64,000 bases of DNA from Vibrio caribbeanicus ATCC BAA-2122 (GCF_000165125.1 NZ_AEIU01000046.1:1-64000); one strand, 5' to 3'; positions 18,653 to 26,947 are shown, numbered from the stretch's first letter. Translations and numbers: made by a program. The notes: generated by a model from the letters alone, not told the origin.

Positions 18653-19765
18653 TCAGGCGGGGAGACTATCTTTAGATGCTTTATTAGGTGGAGTTAGCTT
18701 GTTATCATCCGCACCGCTTATGGCTTCATTATAAGCTTTTGAGGCATCCTTAATTTGATTAAAAAACTTTTTGTAGTTTTCTCTCATCGAGCCGTTTAGT
18801 TCATCAACCATTTTATTACATTGCTTGACCACATCAATCAGATTAATAATGTCCAAAACAACATTCACGACAGTAAGGATTGCGGAAATACCAAGGGCGA
18901 ATTTAGCTGAACTGTCCATCATTTTCAGAGCAGATGAGTCTACCTCTTCTAATGGTAACCCTGCAGCTTCAGCACACTCTTGGATTGTGTTTTGCTGCAT
19001 TTTAAGATTTCGTAAAGCAATTGATAAAGAGATCCCTTGTGTAAAGGTGAGAACTTGTCTTGTAAAAGTCGTTGACACTGGTAGGTCAGCCAACACTTTC
19101 ATAAACTTCGTAACGTCTTCTTTAGATTTATCGCTAAAGTTGAGCTCGTCAAGTGCATCCTTCACTTGGTTTATTTCATCACTCTTGAAAACAACTCTCG
19201 CGCTTGAAGCATACTGTCTAAAAAGATCTGGGGTTGCTTTTTCACCCTTTTTTTCTATTTCACCAATAAACTGTAGTAGAGACGAACGACACGCTTGAGT
19301 ATCTAAGCCCGCTGGTGCTTTTGAAACTATCAAGTTGTTATTTTTTTTATATTTTTCAATATAGTGTAATACGTCTGAATTTATTTTTTTAGATATGTCT
19401 GTGTCGGCGTTTTCTAGCTTTTTGTTAAGTTCTTTTGCTTTACTCGACGCAACAGCTTTATCTACAGCAGCCTCTGCTTGTAATGCAACGAACGCGGCCA
19501 TCCCTATACCAAAAGACCAGAAGCTAGCAATTGCTGCAGCGTCGGCTGCCATTTCAATTGAGTCCGCAGCTACAGTCCAGTCTCTAACTTCTTTTGCTAG
19601 ATCAACCAAAGAATCAAACTCTTCATCCACTGCTTTATCAGAGGCGAAATCGCCAAGCCCTACAAAAAGGCCATGCTCGTCTAAAATCTGATTTATGTTT
19701 GAGTCTGACTCTTCATCCCAAGTCTGCATGTAGTTTAGATAAGTCATTAAGTCTGTACTTCCCAT
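18653..19765 (-). CDS. helical protein resembling alpha pore-forming toxins
   Basis: 370 residues, mostly helical, no signal peptide. A hydrophobic alanine-rich stretch lies at about residues 73-105 (AAIASFWSFGIGMAAFVALQ), and a second at about 290-315 (FALGISAILTVVNVVLDIINLIDVV). Long amphipathic helices between and after them recall the ClyA/HBL/Mak type of helical pore formers, and the length matches Mak proteins. I cannot see a diagnostic motif, so this is a fold-level guess. One of few array genes on the minus strand. A GGGATATCTAAT leader is a weak ribosome-binding site. Confidence 0.4.
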   Translation of the reverse strand: MGSTDLMTYLNYMQTWDEESDSNINQILDEHGLFVGLGDFASDKAVDEEFDSLVDLAKEVRDWTVAADSIEMAADAAAIASFWSFGIGMAAFVALQAEAAVDKAVASSKAKELNKKLENADTDISKKINSDVLHYIEKYKKNNNLIVSKAPAGLDTQACRSSLLQFIGEIEKKGEKATPDLFRQYASSARVVFKSDEINQVKDALDELNFSDKSKEDVTKFMKVLADLPVSTTFTRQVLTFTQGISLSIALRNLKMQQNTIQECAEAAGLPLEEVDSSALKMMDSSAKFALGISAILTVVNVVLDIINLIDVVKQCNKMVDELNGSMRENYKKFFNQIKDASKAYNEAISGADDNKLTPPNKASKDSLPA

Positions 19766-19987
19766 ATTAGATATCCCTGTACTCTTGTTTTAGTTACTAA
19801 ACCTCTTAAGTCTATTTATACTAGAACAAAAAACTTAATATGAAATCAATTTAATATGAATTATTAACATTAGTGCACTACTATATGGTACGTGCCGGTA
19901 TGGATCTGTTTAGAAAAGCTATGGGTGGCAATACTTTAGTCACGTCAGTTAAGAGTAAAGCTAGGATGAAATGATTCAGGATAAATA
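19766..19987. other. spacer upstream of the minus-strand helical protein
   Basis: Probably holds the promoter of the gene at 18653-19765. No ORF worth listing. It ends in GATTCAGGATAAATAATTCAGG, a partial direct duplication of the repeat's first bases. Confidence 0.4.
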
Positions 19988-20097
19988 ATTCAGGACACAC
20001 ACCTTTACATCACAATCCTTATCTTGATGTGTAACCCTAGGTTTTGATTCAAGAGTTCAGGACACACACCCAAAAGGGGGACAACACGTTTCTGTCC
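19988..20097 (+). repeat. ATTCAGGACACACACC main copy plus type-2 copy
   Basis: Same tandem arrangement as 18324-18433: a main-type left half from 19988, then the GTTCAGG…CTGTCC type from 20055 to 20097. Here the pair does not directly follow a plus-strand gene. Confidence 0.85.
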
Positions 20098-20179
20098 AAA
20101 GCTTTGCTATCGGGGCAATCAAAAACGAAAATGCCCCATTTCTTGTTAGACCAAATGCTCTACACATTTTAGGGGCGTG

Positions 20180-20425
20180 CGTTTTACCTATCAAATCTAA
20201 CCCGATGAAAGAGGGGCAGACCAAGCTCATTTTGGGCGTATGTAGGTTGAAAATCCTATTGTTCAGAAGACGCCGGAGTTATACGGAAACTCTCGGCAAT
20301 TTCTGAAATTTACATCCTCGTCGCTAGGCAATACGGGCATAAGATTGAGCGTGAGTATAATTAGCGTTATGATTGGTCGCACATGATTACGTAAAAACCT
20401 GTCGATAACGCGTTATGTCTCAAGG
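20180..20425 (+). repeat. left flank A, copy 2
   Basis: Second copy of the about 230-bp sequence at 11445-11665, about 85% identical by eye, ending in AACGCGTTATG just before the next gene. Because the flank is conserved while the genes differ, it marks a replaceable cargo position. Confidence 0.7.
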
Positions 20426-20433
20426 AGAAAATT

Positions 20434-20907
20434 GTGTCTTTAACATGGAATGAGCTAACAATTAGGTTTGATCATATTGAACGTGAGAAGTTAGTTGAAG
20501 ATTGGCAGTGGCTAGTTGGTTCTGCTTTACCAATCTTAATTACTTCCGTAGGTGATGCGTTTCTACAAACAGCATCAGGTGAAATATATTGGCTCATTAC
20601 AGGTAGTGGTGAGTTTGAAAAGGTAGCAGACTCATACGAGGATTTTCAGTCAAAGCTTCAAGATAATGAGTTAGTTAACGAGTGGTTCTTAATCCCCGTT
20701 GTAGCTCAGTTGAAAGAGCTTGGTGTAAATTTAGTGGACGGTAAGCTTTATGGATTTAAACAGCTTCCTGTCTTAGGCGGAGCTTATGAGCCAGAAAATT
20801 ATGAGCTTTCGGATATTGAGGTCTACTTTGCGATGTCAGGTCAAATCAATCTAAAAATCAAAGATATACCTGATGGCACACAAGTGAACTTTACAATCAC
20901 CGACTAA
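20434..20907 (+). CDS. Tdi1-like (DUF1851) T6SS immunity-type protein
   Basis: 157 residues with a GTG start after CAAGGAGAAAATT. The second half matches the DUF1851/Tdi1 C-terminal pattern: GEIYWLITGSGEFEKV, a central LKELGVNLVDGKLYGFKQLPVLGGAYEPENYELSDIEVYFAMSGQINLKIKDIPDGTQVNF. Tdi1 neutralises the T6SS DNase Tde1 in Agrobacterium. No Tde-like toxin is adjacent, so it is an orphan immunity gene, perhaps protecting against neighbours. Held between flanks A and B. Confidence 0.75.
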   Translation: MSLTWNELTIRFDHIEREKLVEDWQWLVGSALPILITSVGDAFLQTASGEIYWLITGSGEFEKVADSYEDFQSKLQDNELVNEWFLIPVVAQLKELGVNLVDGKLYGFKQLPVLGGAYEPENYELSDIEVYFAMSGQINLKIKDIPDGTQVNFTITD

Positions 20908-20909
20908 AG

Positions 20910-20985
20910 GTATGACAGATAAGGATTAAGCGTTGCGTAGCCAACGTTAAATCCCAAGTGTTGAACAAGCTCAAGCCTCTATATT
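20910..20985 (+). repeat. right flank B, copy 2
   Basis: Identical over about 60 bp to 12530-12595, including the imperfect palindrome TTAAGCGTTG…CCAACGTTAA. Identity falls off after CCTCTATAT. Confidence 0.7.
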
Positions 20986-21114
20986 TATCAATAGCTCATC
21001 TAAAAGCTACGCTCCTTTCCTATTAAGTAAAACCTCTAGCCTCGCAAAGTAAGGTCACATTTGGTTTAATTATGTGGCGTTATTTGTTGCAAGCATTAGC
21101 ACTCATAAGAAATT

Positions 21115-21250
21115 ATTCAGGACACACACCTTTACATCACGATCCTTATCTAGACGTGTTACCTTTGGTTGTATTGGTGAATGATTCAGGACACACACCT
21201 TTAACATCATGATCCTTATTTGGGCGTTTTACTTTTGGTGTGTTCTGAAT
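21115..21250 (+). repeat. two ATTCAGGACACACACC main copies in tandem
   Basis: 21115-21177 is a left half plus middle. 21184-21250 is nearly complete, with a slightly damaged right arm (GGTGTGTTCTGAAT). An apparent 70-codon frame at 21220-21432 is just repeat sequence read through and is not a gene. Confidence 0.9.
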
Positions 21251-21351
21251 TGTTTTTGCCCCATTCCCTCTCAGCGCGAATATCTACTCAAAATCTGCGG
21301 CTGTACGTTTGCCTTACCTGTAGTTATTCGAACCAAGCTTTTTCTCAAATA

Positions 21352-21498
21352 ATTCAGGACACACACCTTTACATAATCCTAATCTTGATGTGTTATCCTT
21401 GGTTTCAATTAGTATGTGCCCTGAGTTATTAACTGTGTTTAGGGTGGTGCGCGGCGACCTTTGTATTGCATTGCTCACCCCTTAACAGGGCGTTATGT
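21352..21498 (+). repeat. repeat copy fused to the 3' part of an attC-like site
   Basis: 21352-21426 is a diverged main repeat (right arm AGTATGTGCCCTGAGT). It is followed by TTTAGGGTGGTGCGCGGCG and CTCACCCCTTAACAGGGCGTTATG. The last part closely resembles the CCCCTTA…GGGCGTTA end of Vibrio attC (VCR) sites. This looks like an attC whose left half was replaced by the repeat. Confidence 0.55.
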
Positions 21499-21563
21499 AT
21501 ATCGGGATTTTAAATGTTAGTTTGGGATGAAACAGATGTATTGACAGTCCTAGAGGTAAGATA

Positions 21564-21590
21564 ATTCAGGACACACACCTTAAAAATATT
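21564..21590 (+). repeat. ATTCAGGACACACACC left arm
   Basis: Single arm followed by TTAAAAATATT, 60 bp upstream of the next gene and not directly behind a recognisable ORF. Confidence 0.8.
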
Positions 21591-21651
21591 TAGTGTTTTC
21601 CGACAGTTTATGTCGGTACTATAGAATTATGTTCTTGGGCTGGGAAGGGAT

Positions 21652-21999
21652 ATGGAAACAGTTAAACTACTAGACTTGGGGTTTTCTACTGCAGATGCAG
21701 AATATCCTGAAATCCATCAAGAAGATGGTGATTTACGAGCTGAGTTTAAAAATTGGCAGACAAACTCGGTAAAGCTATTTTTCGCTGATCATGTAGCATG
21801 TAAGTGGCAGATGGTATTTGATTTGCTAGAGGGGGAGCGAGATGACTGCTGTTATGAAATATGTTCATCTATTTGGCTGAAGCAACACGTTCAATCAGAA
21901 ATAATCAATAGCAACGAGGGTTACAAGCACTTTCGACTTAATTTTAATGAGTTAGGGCAACTTGATGTAATTGCTCTGAACATTGTAGTACTAAAATAA
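21652..21999 (+). CDS. small protein of unknown function
   Basis: 115 residues, beta-rich, acidic and cytosolic: METVKLLDLGFSTADAEYPE at the start, then NWQTNSVKLFFADHVACKWQMVF and HFRLNFNELGQLDVIALNIVV. The pattern of alternating strands resembles small immunity-like proteins of polymorphic toxin loci, but I cannot name a family. GGGAAGGGAT supports the ATG. The array repeat starts 8 bp after its stop. Confidence 0.6.
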   Translation: METVKLLDLGFSTADAEYPEIHQEDGDLRAEFKNWQTNSVKLFFADHVACKWQMVFDLLEGERDDCCYEICSSIWLKQHVQSEIINSNEGYKHFRLNFNELGQLDVIALNIVVLK

Positions 22000-22007
22000 C
22001 GACAATA

Positions 22008-22205
22008 ATTCAGGACACACACCTTTTAAAATAATGCTAAATTACTCCTCTCAGTTTGAAGTTTCTATTGAGATAATATGGCGCTTCGGGGGTATCGTCG
22101 CCGATTTGGATTAAAAGAGACTGTATTTGATTGAATATCTGAGTATTTATTGAAACGAATTTCCAATTATTCAGGATAAATTATTCAGGACACACACCTA
22201 TACAT
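22008..22205 (+). repeat. two isolated ATTCAGGACACACACC left arms
   Basis: One arm at 22008-22028 sits directly after the 115-residue gene. A second at 22183-22205 is preceded by TTCAGGATAAATTATTCAGG, the same partial duplication as at 19975. The 150 bp between have no usable ORF and may be a dead gene. Confidence 0.8.
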
Positions 22206-22492
22206 CACTTAGCTCAAATGAATTTGCTAATTTTTGCCCTGTAAATCGCTTTGAAAGCGTCACAAACTTACAAGTCGTTATGGCAGCATGCTGGCCTTGA
22301 ACAAGTGTCTAAAATCTTCGCTATGAGTGCTTGAGGCGGTCTGATGGCTGTTTTTGATAGCAAACTCACACATATTACCATAATAGGAATAATCATCACC
22401 GAAAATATCATGCCAAGCGTTGAGAATACGTCTTGAACGCCTTGATATGTTTTTTTATAGTACGAAAGACCTAAAAATTCATAGAGTTCTGC
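22206..22492. other. spacer without gene
   Basis: AT-moderate sequence with no ORF longer than about 40 codons and no clear repeat; probably eroded cassette DNA and the promoter of the GIY-YIG gene. Confidence 0.35.
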
Positions 22493-22738
22493 ATGAAAAA
22501 GCCTACATTGAAATCAACTTTGCCTGTTTCATTACTTAACGGTGTTAAGGAAAGTGATCTTAAACGTCACGAATTTATTGTTTACATGCATAAGTGTATC
22601 AATGGGTTATATATAGGCCAATCAGACGATATGGTTCGTCGTTGGAGACAACATAACGAAGCGGCGTTCAATACAGAGCATAGAGACTATAACCAAAAAT
22701 TTAAAGGGTATATCCGTAATTTCGGTTTCCAGCACTAG
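22493..22738 (+). pseudogene. truncated GIY-YIG nuclease
   Basis: 81 residues. FIVYMHKCINGLYIGQSDDMVRRWRQHN (about residues 28-55) is the first half of a GIY-YIG nuclease domain, with YIG and the catalytic-type Arg present. The conserved Glu and Asn region expected after about 90 residues is missing: the frame stops 5 bp before an array repeat. I read it as a nuclease cut short at the repeat junction, probably inactive, although some GIY-YIG-like proteins are small. Confidence 0.6.
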
Positions 22739-22743
22739 AAATA

Positions 22744-22767
22744 ATTCAGGACACACACCTTTTAAAA
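22744..22767 (+). repeat. ATTCAGGACACACACC left arm
   Basis: Single arm followed by TTTTAAAATATG. It separates the truncated nuclease from the following small ORF; the ATG at 22769 lies just after it. Confidence 0.85.
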
Positions 22768-22768
22768 T

Positions 22769-22984
22769 ATGAATAAAGAAAAGATAGAATCTGTATTGTC
22801 TGAAGATTTGGGTGAAGGATTCCGGATAGTCTATGAAAATGGGCAAACCTCACCTGTTATAGAATGGGTTGATTGGGTTCAATTGTCTGATGATCAAAAT
22901 GACATCCAAGTGGTAGTTAACTTTGAAGACGATAGTGAAAAAGTCTTCGGCAAAGGCAAAATAATTCTGGACATACACCTTTAA
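22769..22984 (+). CDS. small acidic protein ending in repeat-encoded residues
   Basis: 71 residues, acidic and beta-rich (EGFRIVYENGQTSPVIEWVDWVQLSDD, DIQVVVNFEDDSEKVFG). Family unknown. The final IILDIHL and stop codon derive from a diverged repeat copy at 22964, so the original protein was likely longer. No good ribosome-binding site, because the upstream repeat abuts the start. It may be a remnant rather than a working gene. Confidence 0.4.
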   Translation: MNKEKIESVLSEDLGEGFRIVYENGQTSPVIEWVDWVQLSDDQNDIQVVVNFEDDSEKVFGKGKIILDIHL

Positions 22985-23107
22985 AAATATCTATTCCCTA
23001 AAATAGCTTATTCATAAATTGTTGAATAATTCAGGACACACACCTTTAACATCATGATCCTTATTTGGACGTATTACCTTTGGTTTTTATTGGTGTATGT
23101 CCTGAAT
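22964..23107 (+). repeat. diverged arm and one complete main repeat
   Basis: 22964-22988 is a worn arm (ATTCTGGACATACACC). 23029-23107 is the best complete main element: 79 bp with a perfect left arm, right arm GGTGTATGTCCTGAAT and the conserved middle (GGACGTATTACCTTTGG). Flanks extend the palindrome (AATA…TATT). It can serve as the reference copy. Confidence 0.92.
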
Positions 23108-23237
23108 TATTATTGTGGGCATGAGCCATTGATTTACACTCAATCTGATGTTGGTCATGGACAGAGCGGGACACCAGAGCAACTAACCCTCCGATGTATT
23201 GATTTTTTGACTTTTTTTGAAAATGAGCTTTGGAATA

Positions 23238-24590
23238 ATGAAGCAACTTGATTACAGCATTAACCTAACGAACTTTTACAAGTTTTCTTCCAACGTATTT
23301 CTTGTCAGCATATCTAGCTTTCTACTCAGTTCGCTCGATTTCATCATGATCGGCGGCTTTGGTGAAAAGTATCAAGCCGCGCTTGGTCAAACCACAGGCA
23401 TCATTGCGGTGGTCATGGTTTTGGCAATGGGAATTTACAGCTTTACTTCAATGAAGTTTGCAAAGTTGCTGGGAAGCAAAGCTGATTATTCGGAAATATC
23501 AAAATTGCTGAAGGCAAGCTTGTTTTGTCTTGTGCCCTTGATTTTACTGATATGCTTGATAATTGTCTTCTTGCCGGAAACTCTGAGATTGCTTCGGCAG
23601 CCTGAGGAGGTTGTTGAACTGTCTCAGGTTTATACACAAATAATTTGGCTTAAAGTACCTTTTTCTGTTTTTGTTGCTTGGGCTTCGTTTTTGTTTCGGG
23701 TAATGGATATTCATAAGCTTCTCTACATTCGCGTGGGGATTGCTCTGACGGTTAATTTTTGCCTTAACTACTTTTTCCTTTTCCACTACCAAGTTTTCTC
23801 GCCGATTGAAACCGTGGCTATTTCTACAATTGTTTCTGAAGTTGTTGGTGTGCTGTTTTATCTACCTATGGTACACAAAAAAATATATAGAAAATATTGC
23901 CAGAGCTCATCGGCGGTGGGCGAAGTGATTCCCTACGTTAAGGATATTTTCAAACAGGGTATCCCTATTAGTATTAGTATTCTTAATGATTGTGTACAGG
24001 GGGTAGCGATTTCTATTTTTGTTGGCTGGATGGGTACAAATGCACTTGCAGCCTACAATGTCGCGTTTACTATCGCTATCTATATGTTTAGAGTGCCACA
24101 AGCTTGTGTCGCAGCGCTACAAACCTTTTATGCCTACCATTTGGGGCAAGGGACGCAGCAATCTCTAATGCGCTATTTGGCGTATTCGTTTGTCTCTTCA
24201 ATTTCAGTCGTTTCGCTGGTGTTTACTTTTTCAGATCAGCTTTTAGGGCTCTTTAATACACCTGGCAGTGAAGTGTTTGAGTTGTCGCAACTTGCCTTAC
24301 TTGCCATCTTACTTTCCTTTCCTTTTTATTTTGCCGAACAGCACTTAAATGTGGTGATTGTGGCGCATGAAAGGGCCGAATTTATTATGAAGGCCTCTTC
24401 ATTTGCTAGTTATATTTGCATGATTCCACTGACGCTTTGGGTAAGTATGTCTGGCGGGAGTTTGTTCGTGCTCGTGGTTTGTCAGGGTGTCGGTAGCCTC
24501 GTTTTGTCAGCCCTATTTAGTTACAAGATTTTAGATATTTACGGTTATTTTTCAAAAAGTAAAGTGGAAGGGGTGCCACGTGAATTTTAA
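23238..24590 (+). CDS. MATE family efflux transporter
   Basis: About 450 residues with 12 predicted membrane helices in two MatE halves (SISSFLLSSLDFIMIGGFGEKYQAALGQTTG; YVKDIFKQGIPISISILNDCVQGVAISIFVGWMGTNALAAYNV). In-frame starts at 23217 (TTG) and 23223 are possible; 23238 has GGAATA upstream and begins MKQLDYS. It seems full length. The array repeat begins 15 bp after its stop. It diverges in sequence from the MATE at 9957, so it was acquired separately. Substrate unknown. Confidence 0.85.
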   Translation: MKQLDYSINLTNFYKFSSNVFLVSISSFLLSSLDFIMIGGFGEKYQAALGQTTGIIAVVMVLAMGIYSFTSMKFAKLLGSKADYSEISKLLKASLFCLVPLILLICLIIVFLPETLRLLRQPEEVVELSQVYTQIIWLKVPFSVFVAWASFLFRVMDIHKLLYIRVGIALTVNFCLNYFFLFHYQVFSPIETVAISTIVSEVVGVLFYLPMVHKKIYRKYCQSSSAVGEVIPYVKDIFKQGIPISISILNDCVQGVAISIFVGWMGTNALAAYNVAFTIAIYMFRVPQACVAALQTFYAYHLGQGTQQSLMRYLAYSFVSSISVVSLVFTFSDQLLGLFNTPGSEVFELSQLALLAILLSFPFYFAEQHLNVVIVAHERAEFIMKASSFASYICMIPLTLWVSMSGGSLFVLVVCQGVGSLVLSALFSYKILDIYGYFSKSKVEGVPREF

Positions 24591-24605
24591 TTTCCTAAAG
24601 AAATG

Positions 24606-24630
24606 ATTCAGGACACACACCTTTAACAGT
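24606..24630 (+). repeat. ATTCAGGACACACACC left arm
   Basis: Single arm immediately behind the MATE gene, lying between it and the convergent AraC gene. Confidence 0.85.
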
Positions 24631-24634
24631 GCTA

Positions 24635-25456
24635 CTAGTTTAAACGCCATTGATGCTCAATTCTAAACTGCTTGGGTGTTACTGAGCTGTACAATTTAAA
24701 CGCTTCATTAAATGAGCGAACGGAATTGAAATTACTTTGTTCCGCGATAATCGAAATCGGAATGGATGTTCTCGCTAATAACCTCTGAGCTTTCTTAATC
24801 CTGATATGCCGATATAACTCGGTAAAGTTAGTGTCTAATTCTTTCTTTAACAATCTCTTCAAAGATGACTCACTCATATTAAACTTCGAGGCACAATCAG
24901 TAAAAGAACGAATTTCATCAGTACTGATGTACTCTATAAGTTTAGGTAGCCAGACTTGTTGAGCAGCTGTTATATGCGACTCATTTTTATCACAACTGGT
25001 GCGCAGGGAATCAAGAATACTAATCACTTTGGTTACTTGTGCGACTGAATTTGACCGCTTCATTTCTAACATCGGTGTTTTGTATAGAGATTCTTTACAT
25101 TTTGTATCGAGTGTTAAAGTAACCACCTGATTAATGGCCTTGAGCCAATGTATAACAGGTTGAAACTCAGGGATGGCAGTGTCGAGAAGCTCGTTTCCAA
25201 ATAACACAACTACGATATCTTGAGCTTTACTTTCACAATCCCAAGTATGTCGCACATATGGTGGAATGAGAATTAGCTCATTTTCCTCTGTTCTAGATAC
25301 AGAATCACCGATATAACGCTTCCCATTACAATTAGTTAACATTATTAATTCATAACTGTCATGAGCATGGAGCTCAAACATTGGAGAACTATTTTTTAAA
25401 TGATGAACTCGGATCGAACGGTTCGGTGAAAAACGAGTTAACTTGATATTCGCCAT
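24635..25456 (-). CDS. AraC family transcriptional regulator
   Basis: 273 residues. N-terminal cupin-like sensor (MFELHAHDSYELIMLTNCNGKRYIGD, then LILIPPYVRHTWDC) and C-terminal double helix-turn-helix (DCASKFNMSESSLKRLLKKEL; ISIIAEQSNFNSVRSFNEAFKLYSSVTPKQFR). Resembles regulators of small metabolites or virulence traits. It is divergent from the HAD gene and convergent with the MATE gene; it could control either. No repeat sits directly at its 3' end on its own strand. Confidence 0.85.
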   Translation of the reverse strand: MANIKLTRFSPNRSIRVHHLKNSSPMFELHAHDSYELIMLTNCNGKRYIGDSVSRTEENELILIPPYVRHTWDCESKAQDIVVVLFGNELLDTAIPEFQPVIHWLKAINQVVTLTLDTKCKESLYKTPMLEMKRSNSVAQVTKVISILDSLRTSCDKNESHITAAQQVWLPKLIEYISTDEIRSFTDCASKFNMSESSLKRLLKKELDTNFTELYRHIRIKKAQRLLARTSIPISIIAEQSNFNSVRSFNEAFKLYSSVTPKQFRIEHQWRLN

Positions 25457-25602
25457 TTGGACTAAAACCTCTACAAGGTGAGCTCAAACCACTGAAAATA
25501 CCATGGGTAGGCGTTAAAGTTAAGGACTAGGTAAAAAAATGAATAGCCAAAACTATACATTTTAACTCTCGTACATATTTTTAATTTATTAAGGAAACTG
25601 GC

Positions 25603-26367
25603 ATGGGTAATGAGAATCTAAATATTGTTTTTGACTTGGACGGAACGATAATTAAACAAGGCAAGCCGTTAGATATCGAAAAGGCTAAAAATATAGTGAG
25701 TCTTACATCGGGTTATAATTTGTTTTTTGCTTCAGCCAGACCAATTAGAGATATGTTACCGTTAATACCAGAAGAATTAAGAGGTGCTACATTTATCGGT
25801 TGTAATGGTGGGCAAGCATGGAAACATGGGGATATGATTTTTTCAAACCAATTTCCCTATGAAGAAATAGGGCCTATACTCGCTCTTTTAAAAACCAAAT
25901 CGATCCCCTATGTTATTGATAGTGAGTGGAAATATTCATTTTCACAAAAGAAACACGATTTCCACAGTTATATTGAATCACTATCAGATTTTAGAGTATC
26001 TGAAGAAGAAATCATTAGGCATGGTGTTACTAAGCTCTTAATTCTCTGCTCACAAGTAAAAAAAGATATAGAACAGTTGATTTTGTCTAATAATCTGAAA
26101 TGTAGTCTACATTCCCATACTCATGATGATTTTTTTGATTTAACCCCTATTAAAACGAACAAGGCAGAAGCCCTTGATAAACTCGGCGTCGAATTCGAGA
26201 ACACTTTAGCAATAGGTAACGACTGCAATGACTTTGACATGTTAGATAACTCGAAAATATCAATTTTCGTTGGAGAGACTAGCTCTTATGATAAAGCAAG
26301 TTACCGCTGTTCATTTGATCGCGTTTTAGAGGTAGTGGCAGGAATAATTCAGGACACACACCTTTAA
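25603..26367 (+). CDS. HAD superfamily (Cof-like) phosphatase
   Basis: 254 residues with HAD motif I (NIVFDLDGTIIKQGKPL, Asp at 11 and 13), a C2-type cap and motif IV (AIGNDCNDFDMLDNSKISIFVGE). Likely dephosphorylates a sugar phosphate or nucleotide in the cytoplasm. AAGGAAACTGGC precedes the ATG. The last seven residues, IIQDTHL, and the TAA stop are read from the array repeat, so the C-terminal helix has been altered or shortened slightly. Confidence 0.85.
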   Translation: MGNENLNIVFDLDGTIIKQGKPLDIEKAKNIVSLTSGYNLFFASARPIRDMLPLIPEELRGATFIGCNGGQAWKHGDMIFSNQFPYEEIGPILALLKTKSIPYVIDSEWKYSFSQKKHDFHSYIESLSDFRVSEEEIIRHGVTKLLILCSQVKKDIEQLILSNNLKCSLHSHTHDDFFDLTPIKTNKAEALDKLGVEFENTLAIGNDCNDFDMLDNSKISIFVGETSSYDKASYRCSFDRVLEVVAGIIQDTHL

Positions 26368-26368
26368 C
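26347..26368 (+). repeat. ATTCAGGACACACACC arm forming the HAD stop
   Basis: Arm read in frame as IQDTHL followed by TAA (from CTTTAA), with the preceding ATA giving the first I of IIQDTHL. Overlaps the end of the HAD coding region by about 20 bp. Confidence 0.9.
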
Positions 26369-26500
26369 ACCATTTTGCAATCTTAAATCCCTATTTTTAA
26401 TTCATTGATTTTAAATTAAATTATGATAAAAAGGTTACATCATAGCTGGATGAAAAACTGCATTTAGTCGTCGAATAAGTCTTAGTATCAAGGAAGGTAA

Positions 26501-26947
26501 ATGAATCGTCGAAAAAACAAATGTCTCATAGCATCTTCGGGGTGTTGTTTTTTAGCTGCATTAGCTCATTTGGGATGTATTGTATTTGGCGCTGACTGGT
26601 ATCGAGTGTTCGGGGCTGGGGAAGCGATGGCACAAATGGCGGAGCAAGGACTTTGGTACCCTACGTTAGTCACGCTTACAATAGCAGCAGCTTTGTGTGT
26701 CTGGGGTACTTTTGCCTTAGCAGGGGCGGGCGTAATAAGGAGACTTCCATTTACGCGCTCCATTTTAGTTGTGATTACAAGTGTGTTTCTCCTAAGAGCA
26801 TCCTCTTTTCCAGCACTAATGCCAATGTTCCCAGATAACTCCTTGACTTTTTGGCTGATAAGTTCTGGTATCTGTCTGTTTATAGGCAGTTTGTTTGCAT
26901 TTGGTACAAAGCAAGAGTGGTCGACGTTAGCTCAGGCAAGGAAATGA
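26501..26947 (+). CDS. small integral membrane protein
   Basis: 148 residues with four predicted membrane helices (ASSGCCFLAALAHLGCIVFG; LVTLTIAAALCVWGTFALAGAG; SILVVITSVFLLRASS; FWLISSGICLFIGSLFAFG). Between helices 1 and 2 the loop DWYRVFGAGEAMAQMAEQG is conserved-looking. Resembles small DoxX/DUF-type inner-membrane proteins; function unknown. AAGGAAGGTAA gives a strong ribosome-binding site. Its TGA stop overlaps the first base of a repeat arm at 26947 (variant AGGTCACACACC). Confidence 0.7.
   Translation: MNRRKNKCLIASSGCCFLAALAHLGCIVFGADWYRVFGAGEAMAQMAEQGLWYPTLVTLTIAAALCVWGTFALAGAGVIRRLPFTRSILVVITSVFLLRASSFPALMPMFPDNSLTFWLISSGICLFIGSLFAFGTKQEWSTLAQARK

Noticed and set aside
21220-21432. 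70-codon frame
   Set aside because: Consists of read-through of repeat copies; no start signal.
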